Below are positions 8,265 through 16,752 of a DNA stretch of 64,000 nt, one piece after another. The translations under genes were made by a program, and so were the position numbers. The first letter of the stretch is position 1; each line of letters opens with the position of its first letter. This stretch comes from Flavobacteriaceae bacterium. GTDB taxonomy: Bacteria; Bacteroidota; Bacteroidia; Flavobacteriales; Flavobacteriaceae. The stretch covers positions 62,001-126,000 of the forward strand of contig JAGYJA010000010.1 in the NCBI GenBank assembly GCA_018402385.1, written 5' to 3'. The notes under the pieces were generated by a model. The model was given only the letters and a program-made list of their open reading frames with translations. It was not told the origin of the DNA and did no database searches.

Positions 8265-9230
8265 TTAACCCCAAAACTTTTCCCAAAATCCTTTTTTTTC
8301 TAAATCCAAACCAGTAGAAAGTTGATACAATTTTCGCCACAATCTAGCTGGGTAATCAATATTTTTTCTCACTATCTCAACCATTTTGATACCATTATCA
8401 TTAGTTGCCAAAAGCTTGCCAACCGAATAATTCCCCCAAGTCACATTGGCATTTTTTACATAATTAAAAATAGAAGGCCTATATTTTTTTATGTAGTCTT
8501 CAGCGGTTAAACTCTCATCGTGATTTAAATCCCATTGTGATACTATAATAACAAAACTGGCGTTTCTCATTATTCTAGATTGAGTTGTCTCTAAATAATT
8601 GAGAAAATCATAATGCAAACTGTCTTCCCTTCCGTGAGCATCTGCTATTGTTTCATTGTCGTTTAAAGGTGGGGAAAATGGTGTTATAAGAGTAAAAATT
8701 ATTGGTGAATTGTCAATTTGAAGACCATTAAAAGCAGCATCTATTTTATCTGTAAACTCTCCTTTTTCAGATACTTTTATACTTTTAATATCTTCGCCAG
8801 CTAAATCTAAAAACGCCATTTTTAAATTTGGCATTTTTTTGTTTATGGGTTTTATGTCTAAACCTATCAAATCGAGTGTCCCTTTTGAGGTTGCTTCGTA
8901 AGGTTTTCCTTTATCAAAATACTCTACCATTTGGTTAAATGCCAAACGCCCTTTTTTGTAGAAATTTTCTTGAAGTACATTTACTCTAAAATAACTGTCA
9001 ACCCCTTGTCTGCCATAGTACATAAGTGAAGACAATAGCAAAGATTTTCCTGCTTGAGGGAACCCTATAGGAATAACACAAACTCTATTTTCAGCACTTA
9101 TTTCAGTAAAAGCCCTTGATATTTCATGTTTTGTAAGGTCTGCTAAAAACTTTTCTTGGTCTGAATTATTAGATGAAATAGGTTCGATGTTGTCATCAGC
9201 CCCTTCAATATTTAGATTTAAATCTTCCAT
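8265..9230 (-). CDS. P-loop GTPase-like protein (TRAFAC-type layout)
   Basis: 321 residues. Walker A/G1 is GFPQAGKS (56-63). A Thr-containing segment ATSKGT (113-118) could be switch I/G2. Walker B/G3 is FLDLAGED (140-147), a DxxG motif. The base-recognition position carries VSQWD (230-234) in place of the canonical NKxD. The order and spacing fit a small GTPase domain with an insertion between G1 and G3 and a 45-residue acidic N-terminal tail. No TM segment, so cytosolic. It sits between genes for membrane proteins with gaps of 18 and 3 bases, arguing for a membrane-associated GTP-dependent switch. Related families with DLAG and SxWD motifs occur in bacterial GTPase conflict systems, but I cannot place it in a named one. 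Confidence 0.75.
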   Translation of the reverse strand: MEDLNLNIEGADDNIEPISSNNSDQEKFLADLTKHEISRAFTEISAENRVCVIPIGFPQAGKSLLLSSLMYYGRQGVDSYFRVNVLQENFYKKGRLAFNQMVEYFDKGKPYEATSKGTLDLIGLDIKPINKKMPNLKMAFLDLAGEDIKSIKVSEKGEFTDKIDAAFNGLQIDNSPIIFTLITPFSPPLNDNETIADAHGREDSLHYDFLNYLETTQSRIMRNASFVIIVSQWDLNHDESLTAEDYIKKYRPSIFNYVKNANVTWGNYSVGKLLATNDNGIKMVEIVRKNIDYPARLWRKLYQLSTGLDLEKKGFWEKFWG

Positions 9231-9248
9231 ACTTTTATTTGATTGAAT

Positions 9249-10346
9249 TTAAAATGATGATGGCTTTAATTTTTTCTTCTTTACATCTTCATTTTCATTT
9301 TCTTTCTTCTTAATTAGTAGATATATTGAAAGCGGGACGATGAAATCAATTAAAAGACATAAGAAAATAATTGCCCAAGTATCGATTTCATTAATTCTTT
9401 CAACAATAGATGTAATTGTATGTTTAATTTTTCCTAGCTTATTCGCTCTTGGATGAGCATCTTCATCTAGTCTTTGTAAAATATTCTTTTGTTTATTATT
9501 TCCTTTATTTACCTTATCAATTGCAGTGTTAAATTCTCCAACAAACTTCACTATATTATTAACGTTCTTATATTCCGTTATAGAATCAAGTTTATAATTG
9601 GTTGAATTATCTGAACTAATACTATTTAGAATTACAGTATACTTTTTCTGTATTTCACCGAGTTCTTTAGTTCCCTCTCTGAATAAACCTGGGTCGTTTA
9701 CATTCAGAATACCTTTAAGCATTAGAGTAGAGAGTGCCTGCTCGAACAAAGGCTCTATTTGTTCCCTTTGGCGCTTAGCATCATCTACGTTGTTAGTTAC
9801 TTTTCCAAATGATGGTTCTTCAATTGCTGTTACCGTATATTTTGAAGATATTTCATTAAAATCATTGGTTCGTGCTCTGGCTTTTGGACCGTACCCTTTA
9901 TTGTTGATTTCAGTTATTATTTGGTCTTTAAGACTTATTAAGTTTAAATAGTCTGAAACAGCTGCTGAATTTTCAGAATCTTGGATTGAAGATGTTCCAT
10001 TTACGTATTTTTGGAGTATATCGTTTAATGTGCTGGCCTCATTTTGAATTAGTGTTTTTGCCATGTAGGCTGGATAAAAATAATTAAGGTTTAATACTAA
10101 AAAGCTAAAAGCACAAAAACTGTAAAATATTAAAGCTGTTTTTTTACCATTAACAGCAAACCAATAAGTGATTAAGGTTAATAATAAAATTATAGCAGCA
10201 ATTAACAAACTACCATATTCAGACTGAAATGGTTTCATTTCTTTCATACCAAGATGGGCATGCCAAAAGCCTACAGCAAATACTATTAAGCTTAGCAGCC
10301 ACGAAGCTATTTTAATAATTGGTGGTGTGTTATTGTTTTTGCTCAT
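9249..10346 (-). CDS. Membrane protein with large extracytoplasmic helical domain
   Basis: 365 residues. Three N-terminal TM helices (about 10-28, 44-63, 70-92) are followed by about 220 hydrophilic, mainly helical residues with coiled-coil character (LIQNEASTLNDILQKYV, ALSTLMLKGILNV, FNTAIDKVNKG). A final TM helix (about 325-348) and a Lys/Glu-rich tail end the protein. The region between the third and fourth helices should be extracytoplasmic. No family recognised; the layout resembles a sensor or scaffold. It is 12 bases from the preceding lipoprotein gene and 18 bases before the GTPase gene, so it belongs to the same operon and may transmit an envelope signal to the GTPase. Confidence 0.65.
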   Translation of the reverse strand: MSKNNNTPPIIKIASWLLSLIVFAVGFWHAHLGMKEMKPFQSEYGSLLIAAIILLLTLITYWFAVNGKKTALIFYSFCAFSFLVLNLNYFYPAYMAKTLIQNEASTLNDILQKYVNGTSSIQDSENSAAVSDYLNLISLKDQIITEINNKGYGPKARARTNDFNEISSKYTVTAIEEPSFGKVTNNVDDAKRQREQIEPLFEQALSTLMLKGILNVNDPGLFREGTKELGEIQKKYTVILNSISSDNSTNYKLDSITEYKNVNNIVKFVGEFNTAIDKVNKGNNKQKNILQRLDEDAHPRANKLGKIKHTITSIVERINEIDTWAIIFLCLLIDFIVPLSIYLLIKKKENENEDVKKKKLKPSSF

Positions 10347-10358
10347 ATTATAATTATG

Positions 10359-10712
10359 TTAGTTGTTTAATAAATATTTTAAGCCTTCTATGACTATATA
10401 CTCCTGTAGTTCTTTATTATACTCTTCGTTTACACTTGGGCAGTTTGATTCAAGGTATTCTTCCATTTTTTCCAAATCATCAAAAAATTTAAATTGTTTA
10501 AAAGCTTTTTTAATGTCAGAATCTTCATATTCTTGTTTGCCAAGCAATTCCATCACTTTAGGCATATTGTTTTTAATAAGGTCCAAACAAGCAGTTTTAA
10601 TCTCGGCACAAGATGGTTTTTGTTCTTGTTGTTGTTTTATATCGTTGCAGGAAAAAACCAGGAAGCAACATAACATTAATAAGTTGTTTTTAAAATGTAG
10701 GTTATTGAACAT
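10359..10712 (-). CDS. Small lipoprotein, first gene of the membrane/GTPase operon
   Basis: 117 residues with a lipobox ending at Cys22 (LVFSC). The mature part is helical and acidic, with three further Cys (about 35, 42 and 70) that could form disulfides in the periplasm. No family recognised. It leads the minus-strand run of closely spaced genes down to 4417, so a promoter is expected in 10713-10811, although no good TAnnTTTG element is visible there. A plus-strand ORF of similar length overlaps it but has neither a signal nor a coding character, so the minus-strand reading is preferred. Confidence 0.65.
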   Translation of the reverse strand: MFNNLHFKNNLLMLCCFLVFSCNDIKQQQEQKPSCAEIKTACLDLIKNNMPKVMELLGKQEYEDSDIKKAFKQFKFFDDLEKMEEYLESNCPSVNEEYNKELQEYIVIEGLKYLLNN

Positions 10713-10780
10713 AATTGTGGCACATTATAAATAAGTTATAAATTAATGTTAAAAATTTCGAACAAAAACCACCATTTACT

Positions 10781-10806
10781 CAGCGTATAGGTTTTGTTAT
10801 TAAACG
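10781..10806. repeat. Direct repeat copy A flanking the LytS/LytTR pair
   Basis: CAGCGTATAGG then TTTTGTTATTAAACG, 6 bases beyond the histidine kinase stop. A near-identical copy in the same orientation lies at 14589-14614, just upstream of the response regulator. The shared core is GTTTTGTTATTRAACG. Here it also pairs with AACAAAAACC at 10761-10770, giving an imperfect hairpin. Confidence 0.5.
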
Positions 10807-10811
10807 CTTTG

Positions 10812-13811
10812 TCAAAGAACCCCCAAAAGAATTTTAACGGACGTTCCCGTAGTATCGGATGTTATCTCCAACCTGTTCTCGGGATGGATGAGTTTTAGGT
10901 GTTCCTCGACCAGTTTAAGGCCTTTGGACTTTGCCCTTACAGTGTTTTTGATGCCATGGCCCGTATCACGCACCGTGATTTCCAAAAACAGTCCCTTAAG
11001 CTCAAAGAAGAGGTTGATTTTAGGGGTTTTTATAGAATCATCAAATGCGTGCTCAAAGCAGTTCTCCACAATAGGCTGTAAAAGCATCGGAGGGATTTCC
11101 ATGTGGTTTTTATCAATAGTTTTTTGAACTCTAATGGTAAATCGCACTTGGTTGCCGAACCTCAGGTTCTGTATTTTTACAAATAATTTCAAGAAATCCA
11201 CCTCCTCTTGTATGGTTATGCTCTTTTTGGAAGAGTAGTCCAATGTCTTGCGTATCAATTTTGAGAAACTGTTCATATAGTCCAGGGAACTGTCGGTATC
11301 ATTGTCTATAACGAAGTTCTGTATCGCCCCTATGGCATTGAACACAAAATGCGGGTTCATCTGGCTTCTCAGGGCTTCCATCTTGGCCTCGGCAATGCGT
11401 TTTTCAATCATTGATTTTTGCTTTTGGCGTTTGTTCAAAACCTTAAAGCGCCACCTGATTAAAATAAAGACGATACTGATGATAATGAGGACGGCCAATA
11501 GGTAAAACGGTATGGTGTTCCAAAAAGGTCTTTCAATAGTCAGTCGAACTATCTTTGAACAGCCCACCTGACCGCTGAAGTCGTCCCTGTATTCCAGTTC
11601 AATGTCAAAGTCCCCTGCCGGAAGATAGGGGATGCCAAAGTGTTTTTCGTCGTGCCAACTTTTCCAATCCGTCCAGTAGGCATTGTCAAGGCCAACTATG
11701 CGATATCTGTAAAAGACTTTTTTAGGGTATTTGATGTTCTTGCCTTTTAGGGAAATGTCCAATCGGTTCTGGTCATGGTTCAACAAAAAACTATCCGAAT
11801 CGGGACGGTTTATGTCATTCCCGTTCACCTTTAGGTTGTCTAAGTCAATGGATACCACTTTGGTGTGGTTGTCCAGTAATTTATTAAGGGCTATGTCATA
11901 AACTCCCTTTGTCGAGGTCAAAATAAGTGTACTGTTCCATACTTGTATGTCCTTTATACCACTGGCAACAAACCCTTGTTCTTGGTCAAGGAATCTTTTA
12001 ATGCCAGTGTGCAAATTGAAAAAATTTAGCCCTCTGTTAGAGTTGGCAATGATGTAATCCCCATAAGTCTCGACTGCCGATATAGCGTTGCCTGTCAAGT
12101 TTTTATTATCGACCACTTTTTCAAAGTTAATCGCTCCATCATAGGTCAACCTATATATGTTTCCCCTATAATCCGCCGCTAAGAAGGAACTATCGGACAC
12201 CTGCCTTGCCGTCACAAATTCACGCTCTGTAATACTGCCATTTTGAAGCAGTGATGTGATTGCTCCATTTTCGTAAAAGAAAATACCTTTAAATCGACTA
12301 ACTGCAAATAGTCTGTCCCCGAGCTTTATAAAATTTATGATATCCCGAGGGCTGTTTGGGTCGTCGAGTTCAAACCTTTTTATCTGTTTGGGATGGTTGG
12401 GCACATCAAACATAATGACATTGCTATAAGGGTATTGAAATATTAATCCCAGTTCAGTCCCAATGTAAAAGCGATTGGCTGCCGATATTGGGTAAAAGTC
12501 ATTGATTTCAAATCCATTCCCTTTTTTATCAAGTCGAAAGATGCCTATCTGTGTACCCACATAGATGCTACCTTCAAATTCCGATATACTGTTAATCTTA
12601 AAAAAACTATCGAACCTTTCCTGTTTTAATGAAAAGTCCCTAAAGTGTCCTTTTTGTGGAAACCTCGTTTCGAGTGTGCCATTGGCAATACCTTTTTTAA
12701 CAAAGCCCATAAAGTCCCTTTTAGAAATTATCGAGATATTAGTTTCCGATTGTATTTCCAGGTATTCTTCAAAACCGTAAAGTACGTCACCGTCCACAGT
12801 GGTAAGTGAACACTTAAGGTTGTCCTTTGGGTATAGGGCGACCATGTGCTCCAGGTCCAGTATTTGTATGCCATTGTCAAGAGTGGCTAACAACAACTGG
12901 CGAGTGTCGGGAAGGTGGAGCATGGAATATACCTTTTGGGAATTGATACCATATCTCTTATTCAAGGGTATCAGACCATTCTGTTTCACCTCAAAGAACC
13001 CACCGGATTCAAAGTTCACACCCCATGCGGCGCCATAGGTTCTACCTTCAATAGACTGAAGATGCCAGAAAACAGAGTCCCCAAAATCCCAGTAGTTTCT
13101 TTTGTTAGACAGGAAATTATCCATACTGGTTTTGTGTATACTATTGAGCCAGGTTGGGTTACCATCCTTTGATAAGTATAGACTGTCATTTTTTACCATG
13201 GCACTGAAAAAGGCTTTGTCGTCGTTTACCTTAAAGATTCCGTTTCTGTCAATACGGTAACTACCTGTTGTAAAGGTGATAAAGTAGATCTTTCCTTTAT
13301 GTTCGAAAAAATCCATGACCTGCAACTTCTGTTCACTCTCCTTAAATGATTGTACGGCTTTGGTCTTGGTATTGATTATTGACACCCCATTCTGTGTCCC
13401 CACATAAAGATTAGGGCTTCGGTAATAAAGTTTTCTTATTCTATTGTCAGCAAGCCCGTTGTCTTGATTGATGGTGCCAAAAGCCTTTCCATTGTAGTAG
13501 GTAAGCCCACCTCCAAAAGTACCCACCCATACAACATTACTGTTATCCACCACCACCTGCCAACAATTGTTATGAGGTAGTCCATCGTTTTCGGTGAAGG
13601 TTGTCGTATTGGAACCATTTATTACCGCAAGACCGCGGTTTGTTGCTATCCAGAGTGTACCCGAGCCGTCCATGGCCATATCATAGACGGTATTGCTTGG
13701 CAGTCCATCGTCCATTGTGATGCTCTCGGTAGGGTAAACTTGTGTAAACCCTTGGAAGCACACCAAAAGGAAGAAGCAGAATACAATATTATCTTTCCAG
13801 TATCCTTTCAA
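10812..13811 (-). CDS. Two-component propeller sensor histidine kinase, LytS/YehU type
   Basis: 999 residues. A signal peptide (about 1-23) is followed by a periplasmic beta-propeller region with regulator-propeller repeats (DGLPSNTVYDMAMD..GTLWIATNRG, then DGLPHNNCWQVVVD). A Y_Y_Y domain (about 690-760, FYRYRIVGLDNAYWTDW), one TM helix (about 768-790) and a His_kinase domain come next, with phospho-acceptor His821 in QMNPHFVFNAI, N-box PIVENCFEHAF and G-box DTGHGI. Its start overlaps the response-regulator gene by 23 bases, so the pair is cotranscribed with the regulator first. Unlike SusC/D-type hybrid sensors, it carries no receiver or AraC domain; output passes to the LytTR protein. GC is clearly higher than in the genes on its left, suggesting a separate origin. 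Confidence 0.9.
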   Translation of the reverse strand: MKGYWKDNIVFCFFLLVCFQGFTQVYPTESITMDDGLPSNTVYDMAMDGSGTLWIATNRGLAVINGSNTTTFTENDGLPHNNCWQVVVDNSNVVWVGTFGGGLTYYNGKAFGTINQDNGLADNRIRKLYYRSPNLYVGTQNGVSIINTKTKAVQSFKESEQKLQVMDFFEHKGKIYFITFTTGSYRIDRNGIFKVNDDKAFFSAMVKNDSLYLSKDGNPTWLNSIHKTSMDNFLSNKRNYWDFGDSVFWHLQSIEGRTYGAAWGVNFESGGFFEVKQNGLIPLNKRYGINSQKVYSMLHLPDTRQLLLATLDNGIQILDLEHMVALYPKDNLKCSLTTVDGDVLYGFEEYLEIQSETNISIISKRDFMGFVKKGIANGTLETRFPQKGHFRDFSLKQERFDSFFKINSISEFEGSIYVGTQIGIFRLDKKGNGFEINDFYPISAANRFYIGTELGLIFQYPYSNVIMFDVPNHPKQIKRFELDDPNSPRDIINFIKLGDRLFAVSRFKGIFFYENGAITSLLQNGSITEREFVTARQVSDSSFLAADYRGNIYRLTYDGAINFEKVVDNKNLTGNAISAVETYGDYIIANSNRGLNFFNLHTGIKRFLDQEQGFVASGIKDIQVWNSTLILTSTKGVYDIALNKLLDNHTKVVSIDLDNLKVNGNDINRPDSDSFLLNHDQNRLDISLKGKNIKYPKKVFYRYRIVGLDNAYWTDWKSWHDEKHFGIPYLPAGDFDIELEYRDDFSGQVGCSKIVRLTIERPFWNTIPFYLLAVLIIISIVFILIRWRFKVLNKRQKQKSMIEKRIAEAKMEALRSQMNPHFVFNAIGAIQNFVIDNDTDSSLDYMNSFSKLIRKTLDYSSKKSITIQEEVDFLKLFVKIQNLRFGNQVRFTIRVQKTIDKNHMEIPPMLLQPIVENCFEHAFDDSIKTPKINLFFELKGLFLEITVRDTGHGIKNTVRAKSKGLKLVEEHLKLIHPENRLEITSDTTGTSVKILLGVL

Positions 13812-14541
13812 TGACCTCAGCTTTTTTCCTGCTCGCTATGGGCAGGCGTTCGTTGTTGGCAATCGTGACATAATTGCCATCTGAATTGCCGTATTCCTTG
13901 ATACAGTTTAGGTTGACCAGATAGGACTTATGAATCCTTAGGAACAAATGAGACGGTAATTGTTCTTCTATTTTTTTTAGTGTCCTAGCTAAAACGAAAG
14001 AACTGCCGTCTACTTGATAAACCTTGGTGTAATTACCATCGGCCTTACAGTACTGTATGTAATTAGCTCTAACGAGTTTGTAACCATCGCCAGACGGGAA
14101 TGCAATCTTGGAATGAAGGCCATTGCCATTGTCGAGGTTCTCCAATAGCAGGCGAATCCTATCTAGTTCGTTTCGGTATTGCGTTTTTTTCTCATACTTT
14201 TTGATGGCTGAACCAAGTTCAATTTGGTCAATGGGTTTCAACAGATAGTCGAGTGTGCTCTGCTTGATGGCTTCTAGGGCGTACTCTGAGTAGGCTGTTG
14301 TAAAGATTATTTCAAAATCAACAGTATCAAAGAGCTTCAAGAGGTCGAATCCTGAACCGTCCTGCATCCTAATGTCAAGGAACACTAAGTCTGGTTTGTG
14401 TTCTTTTATGGATTCAAAGCCATGGTTAATATTGGTGCATTTTTGAACAATGGCGAACTTGTTAGGGAAATACCTTGTAATGAGTTTCTCGAGATAGTCC
14501 CTTGCCGGTTGTTCGTCGTCTATGATGATTGTTTTTATCAT
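13789..14541 (-). CDS. LytTR-family response regulator
   Basis: 250 residues. The receiver domain has the acidic pair at residues 8-9 (IDDE), phospho-acceptor Asp56 (FLDIRM) and the TAYSEYALEAI switch region. The C-terminal LytTR DNA-binding domain (about 145-248) contains FLRIHKSYLVNLNCI. This is the AlgR/AgrA/LytR architecture that binds direct repeats upstream of target promoters. Partner kinase overlaps downstream. Candidate targets are the divergently placed lipoprotein and outer-membrane genes at 14727-15713, which share the 185-base intergenic region; this is inference from position. Confidence 0.92.
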   Translation of the reverse strand: MIKTIIIDDEQPARDYLEKLITRYFPNKFAIVQKCTNINHGFESIKEHKPDLVFLDIRMQDGSGFDLLKLFDTVDFEIIFTTAYSEYALEAIKQSTLDYLLKPIDQIELGSAIKKYEKKTQYRNELDRIRLLLENLDNGNGLHSKIAFPSGDGYKLVRANYIQYCKADGNYTKVYQVDGSSFVLARTLKKIEEQLPSHLFLRIHKSYLVNLNCIKEYGNSDGNYVTIANNERLPIASRKKAEVIERILER

Positions 14542-14588
14542 AGGATAAATTTAATGAATTAGACGGAATGTAAACCCAACGGTTTATC

Positions 14589-14614
14589 CAACGTAGGTGT
14601 TTTGTTATTGAACG
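14589..14614. repeat. Direct repeat copy B upstream of the LytTR regulator
   Basis: CAACGTAGG then TGTTTTGTTATTGAACG, the partner of the copy at 10781-10806. It lies 48 bases upstream of the regulator start, so it could be a promoter/operator element as well as a cassette boundary. Confidence 0.5.
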
Positions 14615-14726
14615 TAAGGTTTGCTCTATTGCGCAGGCTCAAGAAACCCATACGGCAAGTAAATGGCCAAAAAAATTTTGTGGTTTTTGTTTTGCTTTGG
14701 AAAACTAATCTTAAAATTTAAACATT

Positions 14727-15212
14727 ATGAGAAAAACTTTACTGTTGTTTAGTGCCTTATCGGTACTTCTCACTACCAGTTGCAAATCAACTTTGGCCAG
14801 TGCCACTTCCACGCCACTTGCCGTTACGGAAAATATCAGACCATTGGATGCTGATATTACTGTAGATACAGAAAAGGAAATTTCGGGCCAGTCAAAGACA
14901 TTATATTTTTTGTTTTTTAGGCTCAATGGGGATTCTAAGTATGCCGAAGGTGTTGACTACTCGACCAAATCAGGCCTATTTTCAACCAAGGTCAATAGAG
15001 CCAAAGCTGCCGCTGCCTATAAAGCTGTCAAAAGCTCAGGTTGTGATGTTATAGTTCATCCTAATTACGAGGTTAATATTGAGGACTATGTTTTCTTTAA
15101 AAAAATTCATGTTAAGGTAACCGGTTATGCTGGCACCATAAACAGTATTTACCAAAGAGAATACTGCTCACCTTGTAGTGATGATTATAAGGGATTTGAA
15201 ATTAAAAACTAA
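14727..15212 (+). CDS. Lipoprotein, unknown function
   Basis: 161 residues with a lipobox ending at TTSCK. The mature domain is compact and alpha/beta, with an AKAAAAYKAVKSSGCDVIVHPNYEV segment followed by strand-rich HVKVTGYAGTI, the look of small Bacteroidota lipoproteins that pair with surface systems. Two Cys pairs (around SSGCD and YCSPC) may form disulfides. It is transcribed divergently from the LytTR regulator and is 6 bases before the outer-membrane protein gene, so it is probably bicistronic with it and possibly controlled by that regulator. Confidence 0.7.
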   Translation: MRKTLLLFSALSVLLTTSCKSTLASATSTPLAVTENIRPLDADITVDTEKEISGQSKTLYFLFFRLNGDSKYAEGVDYSTKSGLFSTKVNRAKAAAAYKAVKSSGCDVIVHPNYEVNIEDYVFFKKIHVKVTGYAGTINSIYQREYCSPCSDDYKGFEIKN

Positions 15213-15218
15213 GGAATT

Positions 15219-15713
15219 ATGAAAAAAATAATAACACTTATTTGCCTTATGACCTTTATTGGGACTCAGGCACAGGATATAAAGGGAGGTTTAAAACTAT
15301 CTGTTAACCTACCAATGTTCTCAAGCGATGTTGATAACGACACAACAGGTAAAATAGGTTATAGCATTGGCTATTTTGAGAGCATGATGCTGACAAATGA
15401 TATTGCTCTTGAGGGAGAAATAAACTATACACACATTGCATACGAAACCGGTGAAGGTGACTTCAAGTTTGAGGATGATACCAACTTCTTTGAGATACCA
15501 TTGATGGCTAAGTACGTAATCAATGATTTTCACATTGGTGGTGGGTTTCAGTATTGTTTTGGTTCTATTACTGATTTTGGACCTCTTGTAGACTTGACTT
15601 ATTATAACGACAACCTAAGGTTTGGTGCCAGAGCATTTCTTGGTTCTGATAAAAGTTTTTCTGGAAATTCTATGACTAATATATCTGCTTACATTGGGCT
15701 TGTGATTTTTTAA
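15219..15713 (+). CDS. Outer-membrane beta-barrel protein, small porin-like
   Basis: 164 residues. A signal peptide ends at TQAQ, followed by alternating amphipathic strands (IALEGEINYTHIAYETG, DFHIGGGFQYCFG, LRFGARAFLG) and a terminal hydrophobic residue at FLG..AYIGLVIF, as in eight-stranded OMPs of the OmpX/OprF-like class. Follows the lipoprotein gene by 6 bases and is closed by a strong terminator, making a two-gene operon. Substrate or role not visible. Confidence 0.75.
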   Translation: MKKIITLICLMTFIGTQAQDIKGGLKLSVNLPMFSSDVDNDTTGKIGYSIGYFESMMLTNDIALEGEINYTHIAYETGEGDFKFEDDTNFFEIPLMAKYVINDFHIGGGFQYCFGSITDFGPLVDLTYYNDNLRFGARAFLGSDKSFSGNSMTNISAYIGLVIF

Positions 15714-15735
15714 TCCTATTCCAGTCAAGTTAACT

Positions 15736-15765
15736 AAGGGCATTGGGAACAATGCCCTTTTTTTT
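15736..15765 (+). terminator. Intrinsic terminator after the lipoprotein/OMP pair
   Basis: AAGGGCATTG, loop GGAA, CAATGCCCTT, then eight T residues: a perfect 10-bp stem with a U tract. Confidence 0.92.
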
Positions 15766-15853
15766 CAAACCATAGCAATAATTTATTTTACCTTTTGGTT
15801 TTTTTCCATTATCATTTAACCAGATTAATATTCAATTATAACAATTAGACGAT

Positions 15854-16150
15854 ATGGAAAAAGAGAGAATCATCAAACAGATTACCATTACCGAGAGGGA
15901 CATCATTGACCTTGTCCAGTCAGAACTCTACAATTCAGGTCTATTGGAAGGTATAGACATCGAGGACATTAAGCGGTTAGAAGAGATAGCTTCCTTTGAA
16001 CTTATCCAAAATCATTGTGACAATAATATAGAAACTGTTTTAAGTGGTTTTAAGACGGGTCTGAATGATATGGAACTGGAAGAATTCGAATATTGGTTTG
16101 GCTTCAATAGTGACGATTATTTGGAAGAACTGAAAGGGTTTTTGAAATAA
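15854..16150 (+). CDS. Small acidic hypothetical protein
   Basis: 98 residues, no signal or TM, strongly acidic and helical (DIEDIKRLEEIASFEL, ELEEFEYWFGFNSDDYLEELKGFL). No family recognised. The ATG follows an AT-rich leader, with TTAGACGAT upstream giving no strong ribosome site, as is normal in Bacteroidota. It stands alone between a terminator and the RNA-like segment. Probably real given its length, start and codon usage, but nothing shows its job. Confidence 0.55.
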   Translation: MEKERIIKQITITERDIIDLVQSELYNSGLLEGIDIEDIKRLEEIASFELIQNHCDNNIETVLSGFKTGLNDMELEEFEYWFGFNSDDYLEELKGFLK

Positions 16151-16228
16151 TTTAAACTTTTTTGGATTAAGTCTTTCCTTTTCCCAATCTTACTATATTT
16201 ATTAGAGTAAGAATAAGTATTGATATTT

Positions 16229-16465
16229 ATGGGTCATACCTTATGACCGGCAAAGCCAACCATGAGAACAAGTGGATATGAAGTTGGCGAAGGTGTTTTC
16301 AATGTTTATAAATAAAAAATCCCTCTCCGAACGCCGTTGGATAGGAAGGGTAGGCAAGTTGCCTTTAAATACTCGTGGGGCTGAGACATCAGTTGAGCAA
16401 CCAGGACATCTTTTAAGGTGTTGTAAGCTAAAATCCTAGCTTGCCCCAGCCCAGCGGCTTAAAAG
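16229..16465. ncRNA. Candidate structured RNA segment, unknown class
   Basis: A GC-richer island in very AT-rich DNA, containing no ORF but several consecutive hairpins: GGTCATA/TATGACC (16232-16248), GCCAAC/GTTGGC (16255-16288), AGGCA/TGCCT (16352-16364), TGGGGC/GCCCCA (16376-16448) enclosing AAGCTA/TAGCTT (16425-16442). Read on the minus strand, an imperfect CCCTTCC/GGAGAGGG hairpin (16321-16350) is followed by ATTTTTTATTT, which looks like an intrinsic terminator and suggests a minus-strand transcript of about 150 bases. I cannot match it to a known RNA; a decayed group II intron or a Bacteroidota-specific small RNA are the alternatives. Confidence 0.4.
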
Positions 16466-16587
16466 AAATAGGTTTTAATCTTTAATTAACTTAATAATTA
16501 CATTCAATTAATTTATATTTTAAGACTTGAATTCAACAGATAAATGCAACTTATAGATTTGAAATTTTAATCAATTTTACAAAGGAT

Positions 16588-16752
16588 ATGATAGAAATAG
16601 TTAATTATATTAGGATAATTAGTGCTGTATCTGAACCGAATAGTAATAAAGAAGCTCGAATTTATTCAGGGTATTATGATATATCCATCAGGAGAAGGTA
16701 CTCAGATAATATAATCAATGAGAACACTTATAGATATCAATTATTCAAGTAA
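16588..16752 (+). CDS. Possible small basic protein
   Basis: 54 codons from ATG, with AAAGGA immediately upstream. Composition is Ile/Tyr/Asn/Arg-rich with no TM or motif. The rest of 16466-16890 holds no other ORF. Could be a chance ORF in AT-rich DNA; listed because it has the only purine-rich ribosome-site-like sequence in this stretch. Confidence 0.25.
   Translation: MIEIVNYIRIISAVSEPNSNKEARIYSGYYDISIRRRYSDNIINENTYRYQLFK

Noticed and set aside
10363..10734. Plus-strand ORF opposite the lipoprotein gene
   Set aside because: Antisense shadow; Ser/Leu-rich, no signal, and the minus-strand reading has a lipobox and operon context.
16321..16465. TPP riboswitch (GGGGCTGAGA-like stretch)
   Set aside because: The second conserved half of the TPP aptamer is missing and no thiamine gene follows.
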